In this document: in pieces, positions 5,579 through 7,952 of the stretch | Layout: each line of letters begins with the position of its first letter | How positions within the stretch are numbered: the first letter of the stretch is position 1 | Assembly: GCA_005889285.1 (NCBI GenBank) | Contig: VBFF01000129.1 | Span: forward strand, 1 to 7,952 | DNA length: 7,952 nt | DNA from: Chloroflexota bacterium | GTDB taxonomy: Bacteria > Chloroflexota > Dormibacteria > CF-121 | Reading direction: 5' to 3' | Translations under genes and position numbers: made by a program | Notes under the pieces: model-generated | The model's database searches: none | Seen by the model: the letters and a program-made list of their open reading frames with translations, nothing else | Told to the model about the DNA's origin: nothing

Positions 5579-7051
5579 TCAGCCAGCCGCCGCGAGCGCT
5601 TGGAGGAGCGCGGACGCTTTGTTGCGGGTCTCCAGAAACTCCTCCTCGGGGATGGAGTCGGCGACGATGCCGGCGGCTGCCTGGACCGTGGCGAGACCGT
5701 CCTTCACGACCATGGTTCGGATCGCGATGCAGGTGTCGAGATCACCCGTGAAGCTCAGATAACCGATCGCCCCCGCGTAGACGCCCCGCCGCTCCTGTTC
5801 GAGCTCGGCGATGATCTCCATTGCCCGGATCTTCGGCGCGCCCGTCACGGTGCCCGCCGGGAACGTTGCCCGCAGTGCGTCCATTGGACGACAATCGGCT
5901 CGCAACCGGCCGGTGATGTTCGAGACCAGGTGCATCACGTGCGAGTAGCGTTCGACCGTCATCAATTCGGTCACTTTGACGCTGCCGATCTCGCAGACGC
6001 GCCCCAGGTCATTGCGTCCGAGGTCGACGAGCATGACGTGCTCGGCGCGTTCCTTTTCGCTCGAGCGGAGTTCGTCCTCCATGCGCTGGTCCGCGGCGGC
6101 ATCGCGGCCCCGGCGCCGCGTGCCCGCGATCGGGCGGTAGCGCACATTGCGACCCTGCACCGTGACCAGGATTTCCGGCGAGGTGCCGATGATGGTGGTG
6201 GCCGGCAGCTTGAGGAAATACATGTAGGGCGACGGGTTGAGCGCTCGTAAGAGCCGGTAGACATCGAAAGCCTCCGCCTGCAGCGGGGTTGTGAACCGCT
6301 GCGCGATCTGTACCTGGTAGATGTCCCCCGCCAGGATGTGCGACTTGGCCTTCTCGACGGCTTTGAAGAACTCCGGCTGGGAGACGTGACCCTCGAGGTT
6401 CACGTTCGACGGCCGGTCGGCCGGCTCGAGCGCGCGCAGGCGGACGGTACGGTTCAGCCGGCGGGCCAGGTCGTCGATCCGCGCCACCGCTTCGGCGTAG
6501 CGCGATTCGATCGGTGGCCGCTGTGTGCGGACATGCGTCACGAGCTTCAACCGGTGTCGGACATGGTCGAAGCAGGCGAGCGTGTCGGTGATGACAAACA
6601 CGCCGTCGGCCACCTGCAGCGGGTCTGTGTCGGGCAGCGGGAGGCGCTCGAGGTACCGGGCCGCTTCGTAACCGAGGTAGCCGACGGCGCCGCCGCAAAA
6701 GCCTTCGGGAAGGCCGTCCGCCGGCTCCGCGACAAATGTCTGGAGGTACGCCTCCAGCGCGCGCAGCGGGTCGGTTCCCTCGAGATCGCGCCGCCCACTG
6801 GCGTCCTGCACCGTGGCGCGACCGTCCGCGATCGAGACGATCGCCATGGGGTCCGCCGCAACGAACGAATAACGCCCGAGTTGTTCCCCGCGTTCGACGC
6901 TCTCCAGGAGATAGGCGGGTCCATCGGCGGCCAGCGCCGCGTACGCCGTCACCGGTGTCAGCGCGTCCGAAAGCATGTCGCGGAAGATCGGGACCATCGG
7001 CGCGCGCCGAGCGCGCTCTTTGACCTGATCGAGCGTCAACGAGACAGTCAC
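5579..7051 (-). CDS. trpE: Anthranilate synthase component I
   Basis: Synthesises anthranilate from chorismate with ammonia supplied by TrpG. The 490-residue length is normal. The N-terminal domain (about 20-165) contains LLES (48-51), the tryptophan feedback-binding motif that favours TrpE over PabB. The chorismate-binding domain (about 220-488) shows GDIYQVQIAQRF (242-253), PIAGTRRRG (307-315), LVDLGRNDLGRV (341-352), ERYSHVMHLVS (367-377), FPAGTVTGAPKIRAMEII (397-414) and the C-terminal GIVADSIPEEEFLET. The start is GTG 7051 with GAGGA four bases upstream. The gene begins 13 nt after hom and ends one base before trpG, forming a tight hom-trpE-trpG unit. No intactness problem is visible. 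Inhibition by tryptophan is expected from LLES. Confidence 0.97.
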   Translation of the reverse strand: MTVSLTLDQVKERARRAPMVPIFRDMLSDALTPVTAYAALAADGPAYLLESVERGEQLGRYSFVAADPMAIVSIADGRATVQDASGRRDLEGTDPLRALEAYLQTFVAEPADGLPEGFCGGAVGYLGYEAARYLERLPLPDTDPLQVADGVFVITDTLACFDHVRHRLKLVTHVRTQRPPIESRYAEAVARIDDLARRLNRTVRLRALEPADRPSNVNLEGHVSQPEFFKAVEKAKSHILAGDIYQVQIAQRFTTPLQAEAFDVYRLLRALNPSPYMYFLKLPATTIIGTSPEILVTVQGRNVRYRPIAGTRRRGRDAAADQRMEDELRSSEKERAEHVMLVDLGRNDLGRVCEIGSVKVTELMTVERYSHVMHLVSNITGRLRADCRPMDALRATFPAGTVTGAPKIRAMEIIAELEQERRGVYAGAIGYLSFTGDLDTCIAIRTMVVKDGLATVQAAAGIVADSIPEEEFLETRNKASALLQALAAAG

Positions 7052-7064
7052 CTGGTCCTCGCCG

Positions 7065-7952
7065 TCATGACGCCGCAGGATAGGGGGCCGTAGGCCCGAG
7101 GGGAACGACGGTGACCGGCGACGTATCCGCCAGAGTCGCGAGCAGCGACCCGGCCGATGCCGGCACGCCTTTCGCCGCCCGAATCAGGTCGGCGAGCACC
7201 GCGCTGGCGGCGGCGTCCGGGCCCGCGCCTGGTCCTTCGAAGATCAGCGATCCGGCGTACTCGGCATCCACCGCGATGGCATTCATCGCGCCGTGGACGC
7301 GCGCCATCGGCGCATCAGCGGGAACCAGTCGCGGACGGATGTCCGCTTCGATGCGAGCCCCGTCGTGAATCGCCGCCGCCGCGATCAGCTTGATGACGAA
7401 TCCACGCCGGCGTCCATCCTCCATCTGCCCGGGTCCCAAATCGCGGATCCCCACCCGCGCGATCTGGGACGGGTCGATGCGCCGTCGGAAGGCCAGCATC
7501 GCGAGGATGGCGAGCTTGGCGGCTGGATCGTGGGCATCGACATCCGCGCTGGGGTCGGCCTCGGCCAGGCCCCGCCGCTGGGCATCGGCCAGCGCATCGG
7601 CGTAGCTCGCACCGCCGCCCATCGCGGCCAGCATCGAGTTCGTCGTGCCGTTGAGAATGCCCATGATCGAGCCGATCCGGTCCGCACCGAGGGCGTCCGC
7701 GAGCGTTTCGACGATCGGGATCGCGCTGGCGACCGAGGCCTCGAAGCGAAGCGGCCCGAGACAAGCGAGCGGCGGACCCTGCGCGGCGACCAGCTGCTTG
7801 TTGGCCGTGATCACCTGCCGGCCCGCCTGCAGCGCGGTACTTATATAGGTAGAGGCCGGTTCGATGCCGCCCATCACCTCGACGATGGCATCGAGCTGCG
7901 GCTGCGCCAGCAACTGCACCGCGGGCCGCAGCGGCGCGAGCGCCCGACGGCC
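7065..7952 (-). CDS. hom: Homoserine dehydrogenase, 5' end outside window, no ACT domain
   Basis: Reduces aspartate semialdehyde to homoserine with NAD(P)H, linking Asd to ThrB. The frame is open from 7952, giving 295 visible residues; the first part of the NAD(P)-binding domain is missing. Visible motifs are VEVMGGIEPA, VITANKQLVA, FEASVASAIPIVETL, IMGILNGTTNSML, the catalytic-region LAEADPSADVDAHDPAAKLAIL with the conserved Lys, and FEGPGAGPDAAASAVLADL. The protein stops about 45 residues after the GPGAG motif, with no room for the C-terminal ACT domain of the long bacterial form. It is therefore the short type, which lacks the ACT-based threonine control. It is the first visible gene of the hom-trpE-trpG unit, transcribed toward the rest of the thr genes. 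Confidence 0.95.
   Translation of the reverse strand, partial: GRRALAPLRPAVQLLAQPQLDAIVEVMGGIEPASTYISTALQAGRQVITANKQLVAAQGPPLACLGPLRFEASVASAIPIVETLADALGADRIGSIMGILNGTTNSMLAAMGGGASYADALADAQRRGLAEADPSADVDAHDPAAKLAILAMLAFRRRIDPSQIARVGIRDLGPGQMEDGRRRGFVIKLIAAAAIHDGARIEADIRPRLVPADAPMARVHGAMNAIAVDAEYAGSLIFEGPGAGPDAAASAVLADLIRAAKGVPASAGSLLATLADTSPVTVVPLGPTAPYPAAS

Noticed and set aside
5543..6250. Plus-strand open frame antisense to trpG/trpE
   Set aside because: It shows no recognisable motif and overlaps strongly conserved trpE coding sequence.
1..7952. tRNA, rRNA, CRISPR arrays, insertion sequences, attachment sites
   Set aside because: No cloverleaf-like conserved loops, regular short repeats, transposase motifs or terminal inverted repeats were seen on reading both strands.

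Overview
This is a GC-rich bacterial window (GC-ending codons dominate, with GTG as well as ATG starts). It holds two convergent blocks of amino-acid biosynthesis genes with a small unrecognised gene between them. Gene content and high GC would suit a soil bacterium of the Chloroflexota/Dormibacterota kind or a deep actinobacterial relative. That placement is a low-confidence impression; no rRNA or marker gene settles it.

Plus strand, 1-3893: a tightly packed aspartate-to-threonine operon in the order thrC (5' end outside the window), asd, lysC, thrB. Gene spacings are a 4-nt ATGA overlap, a 4-nt gap and a 2-nt gap, so translational coupling is likely. LysC makes aspartyl phosphate, Asd reduces it to the semialdehyde, Hom (on the other strand) reduces that to homoserine, ThrB phosphorylates homoserine and ThrC makes threonine. 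Two genes in this operon look damaged. lysC lacks the conserved segment after its TD motif and changes frame there (about 2336/2337). thrC seems to lack an internal segment near its C-terminus (about 597-608). Either these are real deletions or the sequence or assembly is imperfect at these points. An internal start with a strong Shine-Dalgarno inside lysC would give the separate ACT-domain beta subunit known from Corynebacterium and Bacillus.

Middle, 3894-4403: a small GC-rich gene for a secreted or membrane-anchored protein of about 120 residues, with two copies of a 29-residue repeat. I do not recognise its family. It is preceded by a near-perfect Shine-Dalgarno sequence whose best-placed start would be an unusual ATC, and it is followed by a clear intrinsic terminator.

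Minus strand, 7952-4419: hom (5' end outside the window), trpE and trpG form a tight unit that supplies homoserine and anthranilate. After a 100-nt gap comes mgsA (methylglyoxal synthase). The mgsA start region carries a duplicated start codon context and a 15-bp palindrome. No RNA genes, CRISPR arrays or mobile elements were seen. I found no clear novel multi-gene system; the most original items are the repeat protein, the lysC/thrC lesions and the mgsA start architecture.
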